DNA from: Hoeflea sp.
Lineage (GTDB): Bacteria; Pseudomonadota; Alphaproteobacteria; Rhizobiales; Rhizobiaceae
Length of the DNA: 64,000 bases
Direction of reading: 5' to 3'
NCBI GenBank assembly: GCA_019084245.1
Contig: JAHRFE010000015.1
Location: 62,001 to 126,000, forward strand
Part shown: piece after piece, positions 17,701-24,818 of the stretch
How the letters are laid out: every line of letters starts with the position of its first letter
Numbering within the stretch: the first letter of the stretch is position 1
Notes under the pieces: generated by a model
What the model saw: the letters and a program-made list of their open reading frames with translations, nothing else
Database searches by the model: none
Told to the model about the DNA's origin: nothing
Program-made: the position numbers and the translations under genes

Positions 17701-17808
17701 GATCTCCTCACCCGCACCGGCCAGGCCCCGGACCTGGCAAGCCTCGAAGCCGATTTCAAGACAACCTCGAAACGGGTGCGGGCGATCTTCCGCAAGGTGA
17801 CGGGGTAG
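14782..17808 (+). CDS. glnE: GlnE, glutamine synthetase adenylyltransferase/deadenylylase
   Basis: A 1008-residue bifunctional enzyme that adds and removes AMP on glutamine synthetase in response to PII protein. There are two nucleotidyltransferase domains: an N-terminal deadenylylating one with LNYSSDIDIVVFFDP and a C-terminal adenylylating one with LTAGSDIDIILLYDHD. Each has the G/S-S-D-x-D metal-binding motif and a following DLRLRP motif (VFRTDLRLRPDPGS and YEVDLRLRPSGNKG). Length is slightly above the usual 940-1000. The ATG overlaps the kinase stop. The minus-strand 943-residue frame covering this gene is a high-GC shadow. Confidence 0.95.
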   Translation: MNDTPGPGTLADLKACPIRAPSAAAAKSVAADLKPLAQDHPEIAAVLGCDSPAREFLLAALALSPFLRETVMADPRSLALALSRPCAQVLAHTITAARDCWRGADGTLTSEADLMQGLRRAKRRVSLTLALNDLSRQIDARHTTVGLSDLADATLGAAFDHLLRAGHDAGKLTLPDPDNPCDKSGLIVLGMGKHGARELNYSSDIDIVVFFDPEAGIVKDSDEATDVFARMVRRLVRIMQERTGDGYVFRTDLRLRPDPGSTPLAFPLDAAMNYYESRGQNWERAAFIKARPVAGDLDAGERFLKELVPFVFRKYLDFAAISDIHSIKRQIHAHRGFGDIAVKGHNVKLGRGGIREIEFFVQTQQLIAGGRMPRLRMRRTDEMLVALARARWIDPATARTLAESYWYLRDVEHRIQMVRDEQSHTLPESEAELARVALMMGEASTASFGKAYVAVLTKVEQCYAELFEKEAGLSGGMGNLVFTGEDDDPGTLKTLAELGFERPADISRIIRTWHYGRYRATQSVEARERLTELTPELLRVFGATKRADEALIRFDAFISGLPAGIQLFSLIGTNPGLLSLMVTIMASAPRLAEIIARKPHVFDGMLDPGLMAELPTRDYLAERLQGFLEGARAYEEILDRLRIVALEQKFLIGVRLLTGAISPERAARSFSHLADLIIGAALEAVREGMEEAHGTVPGGRAAVIGMGKLGSYELTAGSDIDIILLYDHDPDAEESDGPKPLDPVRYYTRMTQRLVAALSAPTAEGILYEVDLRLRPSGNKGPVATSIRAFSKYQSEEAWTWEHMALTRARVVAGEDSLREEARTLIDEVLAKPRDEARLLEDLVEMRGLIEQEKPPRDIWDVKLIPGGLIDIEFIAQYLSLKARAGGWLPAREDDEAAGLLAGPEAAPAQPKPVYGECTSTDATLKILGPGELGEEVTEELRRALALWSGHAQVVRLCTEGGFDPKQAPAGLIDLLTRTGQAPDLASLEADFKTTSKRVRAIFRKVTG

Positions 17809-17828
17809 GGGAGCTGTGCCTTGCTCCC
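17809..17828. terminator. hairpin between convergent glnE and cytochrome b561 genes
   Basis: GGGAGC (17809-17814) pairs with GCTCCC (17823-17828) around an 8-base loop, exactly filling the 21-base gap between two convergent stops. No T-run is present, so it may be a weak bidirectional terminator. Confidence 0.5.
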
Positions 17829-17829
17829 G

Positions 17830-18363
17830 CTACCGGCTGAACCACATCCGTTTCAGCGTGGCGTCGCGCTTGACGAAATGATGGTAAAGCGCTGCGCCCG
17901 CGTGGCCGATGAACAGCGCCAGCAGCAGTTTGGCGCCGATGCCGTGCGGAATGCGCGGTGTGAAATCGGCGAAATCGGGAAGCGGGAGGGCTGCGCCGCC
18001 AAAGACGATCTCGCCGGCGCCGGAAAGCACGAACATGCCGATGCCGCTCGCCGCCATGCCCAGCACGACAACGTAGAGCAACCCATGCAGCGCCTTGGCT
18101 GTCATCACCTGCCAGGCCGGATCAGGCAGCGGCTGCGGGTGGGTGTCAAATCGCCACCACCAGACAATACGAGCGAGCGTGAGAATGAGGATGGCGATGC
18201 CCATCGGCGCGTGCGCCGCCAGAATGCTGGTCTTGGCCGCGGGATCGCTGGCTTGATCGGCCAGCATGCCGGAGGCCAGCAGCGCCACGATCAGAAGAAC
18301 GCTGAGCCAGTGCAGGCCGGCCGCAACTGCGCCATAGGCTGTAGGGGTGCTTTTCAGGGTCAT
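17830..18363 (-). CDS. cytochrome b561 family protein
   Basis: A four-helix membrane cytochrome of about 177 residues. Histidines in GLHWLSVLL, ILAAHAPMG, KALHGLLYVVV and LFIGHAGAALYHHF match the heme-ligand spacing of YodB/CybB-like b561 proteins, which pass electrons from quinol to acceptors such as superoxide. The start at 18363 (MTLKSTPTAYG) is chosen over 18396 because AGAAGGG lies at the right distance on the minus strand. It is divergent from a MarR regulator, which may control it. Confidence 0.85.
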   Translation of the reverse strand: MTLKSTPTAYGAVAAGLHWLSVLLIVALLASGMLADQASDPAAKTSILAAHAPMGIAILILTLARIVWWWRFDTHPQPLPDPAWQVMTAKALHGLLYVVVLGMAASGIGMFVLSGAGEIVFGGAALPLPDFADFTPRIPHGIGAKLLLALFIGHAGAALYHHFVKRDATLKRMWFSR

Positions 18364-18457
18364 CGCATAACCCTTCTGTTGATGTTTGGCGGGCATGGCG
18401 GTTTCGGACTTGAAACCTTCGCCAAACCAGAATAAACTTTACACGGAAACAATTTAC

Positions 18458-18952
18458 ATGGCAACTAAAAAACCGCTTGAGCGCCCGTGTTCCCTGGGCC
18501 GAATCCTGACCTTCGCCACCGCGGCCACGGGCGCGATGTGCCAGGAAATGCTGGCCAGGCACGACCTGACGCTGGCGCAATGGGTGATCCTGTCAGCGCT
18601 GTGGCGCCGGGACGGGATGCTGGTCAGCGAGATCGCCGACTACTCCGGCAACAATGCGCCCGCCGCGTCCCGCATCATCGACAGGATGGTCGAAGGCGGC
18701 CTGGTCACGCGCGAACCCGCCCTTGATGACAAGCGCGCGGTGCGGGTAAATCTCACGCCGCACGGCTGGAGCCTCAAGCATCTCGAAGACTTCCATGAGC
18801 GGGTCAATGCGCTGCTTCTTGCGGGCATCAGCCCGGAAGAGACCGAGACGCTGATCCGGTTGCTCAACCAGGTGGATGCAAATGCGCGCCGCGCGACCGG
18901 TCCCGCAATGGACCCGGGCCAGGCAGGCGAAGTTAATAACTCGTTGAAGTAA
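18458..18952 (+). CDS. MarR-family transcriptional regulator
   Basis: A 164-residue winged-helix regulator: LTLAQWVILSALWRRDGMLVSEIADY (helix-turn-helix), NNAPAASRIIDRMVEGGLVTREPALDDKRAVRVNLTPHG (recognition helix and wing with the D-x-R-A/x-V motif of the family), then a dimerisation helix. The ATG at 18458 is preferred over upstream in-frame ATGs (18386 and following) that would overlap the divergent b561 gene. The 94-base gap between them contains TTTACA repeated at about 18438 and 18452 and could hold the operator. MarR proteins often sense phenolics or oxidants. Confidence 0.85.
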   Translation: MATKKPLERPCSLGRILTFATAATGAMCQEMLARHDLTLAQWVILSALWRRDGMLVSEIADYSGNNAPAASRIIDRMVEGGLVTREPALDDKRAVRVNLTPHGWSLKHLEDFHERVNALLLAGISPEETETLIRLLNQVDANARRATGPAMDPGQAGEVNNSLK

Positions 18953-19000
18953 TATCCGATTTGTAATGTATTTACTTTAACAGAAAATAAGCGAAACCGA

Positions 19001-19048
19001 CCGATACTCATCACCAATGACAACGACTTCACGCACGAAGGGTATCGG
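19001..19048 (+). repeat. inverted repeat covering the chemotaxis-receptor ribosome site
   Basis: CCGATAC (19001-19007) and GTATCGG (19042-19048) are perfect complements with a 34-base spacer. The second arm lies between the GAAGGG ribosome site and the ATG at 19052, so base pairing could limit translation. Confidence 0.3.
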
Positions 19049-19051
19049 AAC

Positions 19052-20872
19052 ATGATGAGTAATTTCAAGATCTCGACGAGGCTTTACCTCCTCGTCGGCA
19101 TCGCACTTGCGGTTTTCACCGCCGCCGCTGTCTACAAGCTGTATGATGCTCACGACTCCATGGTGATCGAGCGCAAGGCAAAGCTGAGCGGCATGAACGA
19201 AACCATCGTGACCATGCTCGGCCATTACCAGGCCCTGGAAGCCTCCGGTGCGCTCACGCGCGAGGAAGCCCAGGCCCGCGCCATCGAAGCCGTCAAGCCG
19301 ATGCGCTACGAGGACAGCGGCTATTTCTGGGTCAATGACATGGCCAATTTCATGATCATGCATCCGATCAACACGAAGCTGGACGGAACCGACCTGGCAA
19401 ACATCCAGGATCCGACCGGCAAGTATCTTTTCCGGGAGTTCATCGAGGTTGTGAAGGCCGATGGTCAGGGCTTTGTCGATTACTATTGGCCCAAGCCCGG
19501 CGCCGAAGAGCCCGTTCTGAAATATTCCCATGTCCAGGGCTTTGCGCCGTGGGGCTGGATTGTCGGCACCGGCGTCTATGCCGATGACCTCGCCGCACTG
19601 TTCTACAAGAATGCCGTCAACACGGCTGTGACACTCGGATTGGGCGCGCTGGTCATTCTGCTGATTGCCTATGCCACCGTCCGCAGCGTCGTCGTCCCCA
19701 TCGGTCGGCTGAATGCAACCATGCAGGACATCGCCCGCGAGGATGTCTGCGGAGAAGTCCCCGAGACGGACCGCAAGGATGAGGTCGGCGAAATGGCGGC
19801 TTCAGTTCTGGTGCTGCGCGATTCGGTGCGGGAACGGACCGAGATGCGTGTTCGGGAAGCCGAGCAACAGCAACATCTCGATGCAGAGCGCAACGAGGGT
19901 CAACGCCGCCAGCAGGAAATCAGTCAGACCCAGAGCGAGGTCATGTCCAAGCTCGGTGCAGCACTCGAAAGCCTGGCGAGCGGCGATCTGACGGTCCAGA
20001 TCGATGCGCTGTCGCCCGAATACGCCAAGCTGCGTGACGATTTCAACAACGCGGTTTCAGCCCTTGGCAGCGTCATCTCGACCATTGCCCACTCGACCGA
20101 TGTGGTCAGCGCCAGCGCCGACGGCATTTCCGAAGCCGCCAACAACCTATCCCAACGCACGGAACAGCAGGCGGCATCGCTCGAGGAAACCGCCGCTGCG
20201 CTTGATGAGATCACCTCGACCGTGCGCCACTCTTCCGAACGGGCCACCGAGGCCAACCGGATGGTGGGCCAGACCCGTCAGAGCACCGACAAGTCGGGCA
20301 AGATCGTCACCGAAGCGATCACGGCGATGACCCGGATCAAGGATGAATCCGACCGCATCGGCAAGATCATCGGCGTCATCGACGAGATCGCTTTCCAGAC
20401 CAACCTGCTGGCGCTCAACGCCGGCGTCGAGGCCGCGCGGGCTGGCGAGGCGGGCAGGGGCTTTGCCGTGGTCGCCCAGGAAGTGCGCGAACTCGCCCAG
20501 CGCTCGGCAACGGCGGCACGGGAAATCAAGGAACTGATTTCAAGTTCCGCCAATGAAGTCCAGAACGGTGTGTCGCTGGTCCAGTCGACCGGTGAAGCGC
20601 TGTCGGAAATCGAGAAGTTCGTGACCCAGGTCAACGAGCAGGTCAATTCGATCGCCACCGCCGCGCGCGAACAGGCCAATGCGCTGGCCGAGGTCAATAC
20701 CGCCGTCAACCAGATGGATCAGATGACCCAGCAGAACGCCGCGATGGTGGAAGAGACCAGCGCCGCAAGCATGACGTTGACACAGGAGAGCGCGCAGCTC
20801 AACTCGATGTTGCGCAAGTTCCGCCTGCCGCAGGCGGGCCACGCGCAACAGCGCCGCGCCCGCGCCGCCTGA
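19052..20872 (+). CDS. methyl-accepting chemotaxis protein with a single-Cache sensor domain
   Basis: A 606-residue receptor. TM1 about 10-29, a periplasmic sCache_2-type domain about 30-188 (typical [16 protein letters not shown] and [13 protein letters not shown] motifs), TM2 about 191-212, HAMP about 213-266, coiled coil, and a signalling domain whose hairpin tip reads [32 protein letters not shown]. There is no terminal CheR-docking pentapeptide (it ends RRARAA). sCache_2 domains usually bind small organic acids or amines; the ligand is not shown by the sequence. It is monocistronic: two hairpins follow, one with six T. Confidence 0.93.
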   Translation: MMSNFKISTRLYLLVGIALAVFTAAAVYKLYDAHDSMVIERKAKLSGMNETIVTMLGHYQALEASGALTREEAQARAIEAVKPMRYEDSGYFWVNDMANFMIMHPINTKLDGTDLANIQDPTGKYLFREFIEVVKADGQGFVDYYWPKPGAEEPVLKYSHVQGFAPWGWIVGTGVYADDLAALFYKNAVNTAVTLGLGALVILLIAYATVRSVVVPIGRLNATMQDIAREDVCGEVPETDRKDEVGEMAASVLVLRDSVRERTEMRVREAEQQQHLDAERNEGQRRQQEISQTQSEVMSKLGAALESLASGDLTVQIDALSPEYAKLRDDFNNAVSALGSVISTIAHSTDVVSASADGISEAANNLSQRTEQQAASLEETAAALDEITSTVRHSSERATEANRMVGQTRQSTDKSGKIVTEAITAMTRIKDESDRIGKIIGVIDEIAFQTNLLALNAGVEAARAGEAGRGFAVVAQEVRELAQRSATAAREIKELISSSANEVQNGVSLVQSTGEALSEIEKFVTQVNEQVNSIATAAREQANALAEVNTAVNQMDQMTQQNAAMVEETSAASMTLTQESAQLNSMLRKFRLPQAGHAQQRRARAA

Positions 20873-20884
20873 ACGAAAACGACA

Positions 20885-20919
20885 CCCCCATCGCTTCCTG
20901 GCTTCGGGAGCGATGGGGG
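20885..20919 (+). terminator. strong hairpin after the chemotaxis receptor
   Basis: CCCCCATCGCT (20885-20895) pairs over 11 bp with AGCGATGGGGG (20909-20919). No T-run follows, but it lies 13 bases after the stop and in front of a second terminator. Confidence 0.65.
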
Positions 20920-20941
20920 GCTGAGATGACCAAGACGCAAG

Positions 20942-20970
20942 GGCGGGCGCCGGAATTGCCCGCCTTTTTT
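20942..20970 (+). terminator. rho-independent terminator
   Basis: GGCGGGC (20942-20948) pairs with GCCCGCC (20958-20964), loop of nine, followed directly by six T (20965-20970). With the preceding hairpin it ends transcription of the chemotaxis receptor. Confidence 0.85.
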
Positions 20971-21135
20971 CTGTAGGTCGGCGCGAGGATTTACCGGGAA
21001 CCACGGGAACCGATTTCCCGTCAGAGCGTTGGAACCAGCATCCCCCTATCGCGCTGCGGCTCCAAGAGATTGACTCACACGCTGATTGGCATGCTTGCTG
21101 ATGACGGGCCCCACGAACACTGCTGGAATTATCTC

Positions 21136-22194
21136 ATGCGCCGCTATGCCTGCCCCAATTGCTCCAATGAAGTGCATTTTCGCAACAGCCGCTGTGTCAG
21201 TTGCGATTCAAAGCTCGGCTATGTGCCGGCGCGAGATCAGATGTTCTACACCACCCCCGACAATGAACAGTGGCATGACGGTCCGGAAGCCTACAATGCC
21301 TGCGCCAACCGCCATGTGATCGGTTGCAACTGGCTGGTTCGGGACGGGCTGGAGGAGGAGCACTGCCTGAGCTGCAGCCATACGCTGGTGATCCCGGATC
21401 TGTCGCTGCCGGAAAACCGCGACCGCTGGGCGAAGCTGGAGGAAGCCAAGCGGCGGCTGTTCTACTCGATCGTGAAGTTCCGGCTCGGCGTCGGCGATCT
21501 GGTCAATGCGCCCGAGCGCGCCCTGCGCTTCGAGTTCAAGGCCGACGTTCTGACGTCGGATGGCAAGATGAAGAAGGTGCTGACCGGTCATGAGAACGGG
21601 CTGATCACCATCAATATCGCCGAGGCGGACGATCCGACCCGCGAAAAGCACCGCAAGGCCATGGGAGAACCCTATCGCACCCTGATCGGCCATTTCCGCC
21701 ACGAGATCGGCCATTACTACTGGGACCGGCTTGTCGCCAACGGGCCGCATCTGGAAGGATACCGCGCCATTTTCGGCGACGAGCGCGAGAATTACGCCGA
21801 AGCGCTCAAGCGGCATTATCAAAACAGCGCGCCTGAAGGGTGGCAGATGACCCATGTCAGCTCCTACGCCTGCGCCCACTCCTGGGAGGATTTCGCCGAG
21901 ACCTGGGCCCACTATTTTCATATTGTCGATGGGTTGGAGACAGCCGGTTGGTACGGGCTTGATGGTCACACGCCGGACGCCGGGCTCAACCGCACGCCGG
22001 GCGGCTGGTCGGATGCCGGCCCCTATGGCGCCGCCGAGTTCCGCCCGATGATCGAAGCCTGGGTGCCGCTGACCGTGGCGATGAACGCCATGAACCGATC
22101 GATCGGGCTGGGGGATTTCTATCCCTTCGTGCTCTCCGACATGATTTTTTCCAAGCTCGAATTCATCCACCGCCTGATCCACGACCGCGGCTGA
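21136..22194 (+). CDS. zinc-ribbon putative metallopeptidase (DUF2248-like)
   Basis: A 352-residue protein when started at ATG 21136; a longer TTG-start version from 21070 is possible but less like family members, which usually begin just before the zinc ribbon. The N-terminus has C6-x2-C9 and C20-x2-C23 (CPNCSNEVHFRNSRCVSC), and a second cysteine set in NACANRHVIGCNWLV and EHCLSCSHTL. The catalytic-looking motif is FRHEIGHYYW (H189, E190, H193), followed by conserved DERENYAEALKRHY and HSWEDFAETWAHYFHIVD. This resembles bacterial zincin-like proteins of unknown substrate. No signal peptide is seen, so it is probably cytoplasmic. Confidence 0.75.
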   Translation: MRRYACPNCSNEVHFRNSRCVSCDSKLGYVPARDQMFYTTPDNEQWHDGPEAYNACANRHVIGCNWLVRDGLEEEHCLSCSHTLVIPDLSLPENRDRWAKLEEAKRRLFYSIVKFRLGVGDLVNAPERALRFEFKADVLTSDGKMKKVLTGHENGLITINIAEADDPTREKHRKAMGEPYRTLIGHFRHEIGHYYWDRLVANGPHLEGYRAIFGDERENYAEALKRHYQNSAPEGWQMTHVSSYACAHSWEDFAETWAHYFHIVDGLETAGWYGLDGHTPDAGLNRTPGGWSDAGPYGAAEFRPMIEAWVPLTVAMNAMNRSIGLGDFYPFVLSDMIFSKLEFIHRLIHDRG

Positions 22195-22214
22195 GCGGCA
22201 GGCTTTCCTTGAGC

Positions 22215-24557
22215 CTATGCGGCTGCAGCGCGGAGATCCGGGACGGCGATCGGCACCCGGATGCTGACGATGGTGCCAACCCCTTCCACGGACCTGACCT
22301 TCATCGCGCCGCCATGCAGTTCCGCGAGGCTGCGCGAGATGGCGAGGCCGAGGCCGGAGCCGCCGGTGGATTTGGAAAACTGGTTCTGCACCTGCTCGAA
22401 GGGCTGACCGATGCGGCCCAGCAGCGCCTTGGGAATGCCGATGCCGGTATCCTCGATGGTCAGCGTCACCGCGCGCGAGGTCTTGCGCGCCCGCACCAGG
22501 ATGCGGCCGCCGGGTTCGGTGAATTTGACCGCGTTGGACAGCAGGTTGAGCAGGATCTGCTTCATGGCGCGGCGATCGGCGGGCAGCGACAGGTGCGCCG
22601 GGATCTTCTGCTGAACCTCGATGCCCTTCTTCTCGGCCTGGATCGCCAGAAGTCGCATCGTTTCCTCAAGCAGCGGCACAAGGTCCACATCCTCGCGTTC
22701 GATCTGCATCTGCCCGGCCTCGATCTTGGCCATGTCGAGAATGTCGTTGATCACCGTCAGCAGGTGAATGCCGGAATTGTGGATGTCGTCGGCATATTCG
22801 GAGTATTTGTCAGAGCCGAGCGGTCCGAACATCCGCGCCTGCAGCACTTCGGAAAAGCCGATGATGGCATTGAGCGGGGTTCTCAGCTCATGGCTCATAT
22901 TGGCCAGGAATTCGGACTTGGCCCGGCTTGCGGCTTCCGCCCGCTCGGTCTCGACCTGATAGTCCTGGTTGAGTTCGGACAGTTCTTCCGCCTTGCGCTT
23001 GAGTTCAGACTGCGAGGCTGTGAGGTCGCCGATGGTCGCCATCAGCCGCTTCTCGCTGTCGCGCAGCCGTTCCTGGTTGCGCTTGAGCGGGGTGATGTCG
23101 GTGCCGACCGAGACCTGGCCGCCGTCGCGCGTCTGGCGCTCGTTGATCTGCAGCCAGCGCCCGTCGGCAAGCTGGACTTCATAGGTTTGGGCAACGCCCT
23201 TGGCGCAAGGGACAGCAAGCCTGCGCGCCACCACCGGCCGTGTCGCCGCCGCTTCGACCAGACTGCGCTCGGTTCCGGGCGCCAGGATGTCGGCGGGCAG
23301 GCCGTGGATTTCCTGGTAATGCTTGTTCCACAGCACCAGCCTGTCGTCGCGGTCCCACAGCACGAAGGCTTCCGAGGTGCTCTCGATCGCGTCGAACAGA
23401 CGCTGGTCGGCCTCCGCCGTCCGTTGCTGCAACCGGTACTGCTCGGTGACGTCCATGGCGATGCCGATCAGGTGGGTCTGGGCCGAGGTCGGATCCACGA
23501 CCTGGGCGCGGGCCCGCATCCAGACATAATGCCCGGCGGCGTGACGCATGCGAAACAGATGGTCCACCTGCTTGATGTCGCCGCTGGCGACTTTCTGCGC
23601 GATTTCATAGAGATCGCCGTCATCGGGGTGAATCAGCCGCGAGGCCTCGCCGAAGGAGATCACGCTGTCGCGCGGTTCGAGTCCGAGGATCTCGTACATC
23701 GAGCGCGACCAGTAGAGCCGGCCGCGCGCCATGTCCCAGTCCCACAAGCCGCAACGCCCGCGGGACAAGGCCATGTCGACGCGGCGGTGGCTTTCCAGAT
23801 AGATGCCGTCGGCCTCCTGGGCGCGGCCGGCCTGGCTGAAATAGGCGTAGAGGATCACCAGCAGGATCGAGGAGGTGGCGATGAACAGCGTCACATTGAC
23901 CGACACCGACTGCCGCCAGGCTTCGTTCATCTCGGAAACGGGGGTGAGCGCCAGTATGGCGCCCGCGCCTTCGGTCAGCCGCGCCATCGCTGCGAGATAT
24001 TCGGCGCCGTCGAAACCGATTTCCTGAACCCCGGCGCGTGCGCCAAACAGCCACAATGGTGAGGCTTCAGGCAGCAGGCTGGAGACCGCCCGGCCGACGA
24101 GATGCTGCCCGCCGGAGGTTGAGGCGAACACCCGGTCCTGCGCGTCTACAATGACCAGAAACCGGCCACCGGTGTCGGGCATGGCGCCGAGCACCCGGTT
24201 GAGCCGGGCTTCGGTTTCCCAGCGCAGGGACTGTTTGACAGGTGTGGTGTCGGCTGAAAACGTGGCGGTGGCTGCGGCGAGCGACAGGGCGGTCATGTGC
24301 TCGGCAGCGGTCAGCAAGCGGTCGCGGTCCTCGCTCATATTGACGAAGCGGGCCGTGGCCACGACCACCAGGAAGGCAACGATGAGAATCGGGATAAGGC
24401 GCTTGAGAAAGGGCTCGGCGCTGGCGAGGCGCTCATAGGCGGGCTGCGCGAACAGCTTGGCGTGACCGGAAAGTTCTCTGCCTGCCACCCGCTTTGCGCC
24501 AGGTTTTCGAGCATGAATCGACCTCTCGGCCGCAGATGGATGCTGCGCGTCCGCCAT
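22215..24557 (-). CDS. pleC: PleC-like PAS-domain histidine kinase
   Basis: A 780-residue kinase. TM1 about 54-72, a periplasmic loop, TM2 about 222-243, then two PAS domains (about 260-385 with GLWDWDMARGRLYWSRSMYEILG, and about 390-500 with AFVLWDRDDRLVLWN), a coiled coil, H556 in NMSHELRTPLNAIIGFSEV, N-box LLNLLSNAVKF, and the G1/G2 boxes DTGIGIPK and GGSGLGLAI. The H-box signature and the FGPLGSDKYSEYADDIHNSG segment are those of the PleC/DivJ/PdhS group, which acts on DivK and PleD in the CtrA cell-cycle pathway. S. meliloti PleC lies in the same neighbourhood as I recall. It probably both adds and removes phosphate on DivK. It is oriented away from its upstream neighbour pepN by 261 bases. 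Confidence 0.78.
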   Translation of the reverse strand: MADAQHPSAAERSIHARKPGAKRVAGRELSGHAKLFAQPAYERLASAEPFLKRLIPILIVAFLVVVATARFVNMSEDRDRLLTAAEHMTALSLAAATATFSADTTPVKQSLRWETEARLNRVLGAMPDTGGRFLVIVDAQDRVFASTSGGQHLVGRAVSSLLPEASPLWLFGARAGVQEIGFDGAEYLAAMARLTEGAGAILALTPVSEMNEAWRQSVSVNVTLFIATSSILLVILYAYFSQAGRAQEADGIYLESHRRVDMALSRGRCGLWDWDMARGRLYWSRSMYEILGLEPRDSVISFGEASRLIHPDDGDLYEIAQKVASGDIKQVDHLFRMRHAAGHYVWMRARAQVVDPTSAQTHLIGIAMDVTEQYRLQQRTAEADQRLFDAIESTSEAFVLWDRDDRLVLWNKHYQEIHGLPADILAPGTERSLVEAAATRPVVARRLAVPCAKGVAQTYEVQLADGRWLQINERQTRDGGQVSVGTDITPLKRNQERLRDSEKRLMATIGDLTASQSELKRKAEELSELNQDYQVETERAEAASRAKSEFLANMSHELRTPLNAIIGFSEVLQARMFGPLGSDKYSEYADDIHNSGIHLLTVINDILDMAKIEAGQMQIEREDVDLVPLLEETMRLLAIQAEKKGIEVQQKIPAHLSLPADRRAMKQILLNLLSNAVKFTEPGGRILVRARKTSRAVTLTIEDTGIGIPKALLGRIGQPFEQVQNQFSKSTGGSGLGLAISRSLAELHGGAMKVRSVEGVGTIVSIRVPIAVPDLRAAAA

Positions 24558-24700
24558 GTTTTTCGCTTATCCCCGTTGGGATCCGGACAACCGCATCTCC
24601 GAATCTGACCTAATGAATCAAAGGTGATTCGCCTTGTCCAGTGCTAAAAATAAGCTTTTGTTAAGAATATGAATTCGCTTGCTTTAAATCGGATTCGAGT

Positions 24701-24721
24701 CGCACGGAACGAACCCGTGCG
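24701..24721 (-). promoter_or_regulatory. hairpin in the pepN-pleC gap
   Basis: CGCACGG (24701-24707) pairs with CCGTGCG (24715-24721), loop of seven, in the 261-base gap between pepN and pleC (both leftward). No T-run follows on the minus strand. It could end pepN transcription or lie in the pleC leader. The rest of the gap is AT-rich and probably holds the pleC promoter. Confidence 0.4.
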
Positions 24722-24818
24722 ATGCTTGCGAGGCGGTGGAGCGGGCAAATCACCTCGCCCACGCCTTTAATTCGCCGTGCGTGTATTCTGACGCAGCAAG
24801 GTACGGACGGTCCTGCGG

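Noticed and set aside
18933..18947. TTAA-N7-TTGA resembling a CtrA binding site upstream of the chemotaxis receptor
   Set aside because: It overlaps the 3' end of the MarR gene and the second half deviates from TTAA, so it is too weak to call.
22209..24062. 617-residue plus-strand open frame opposite pleC
   Set aside because: Antisense shadow of a kinase with intact H, N and G boxes; no family resemblance.
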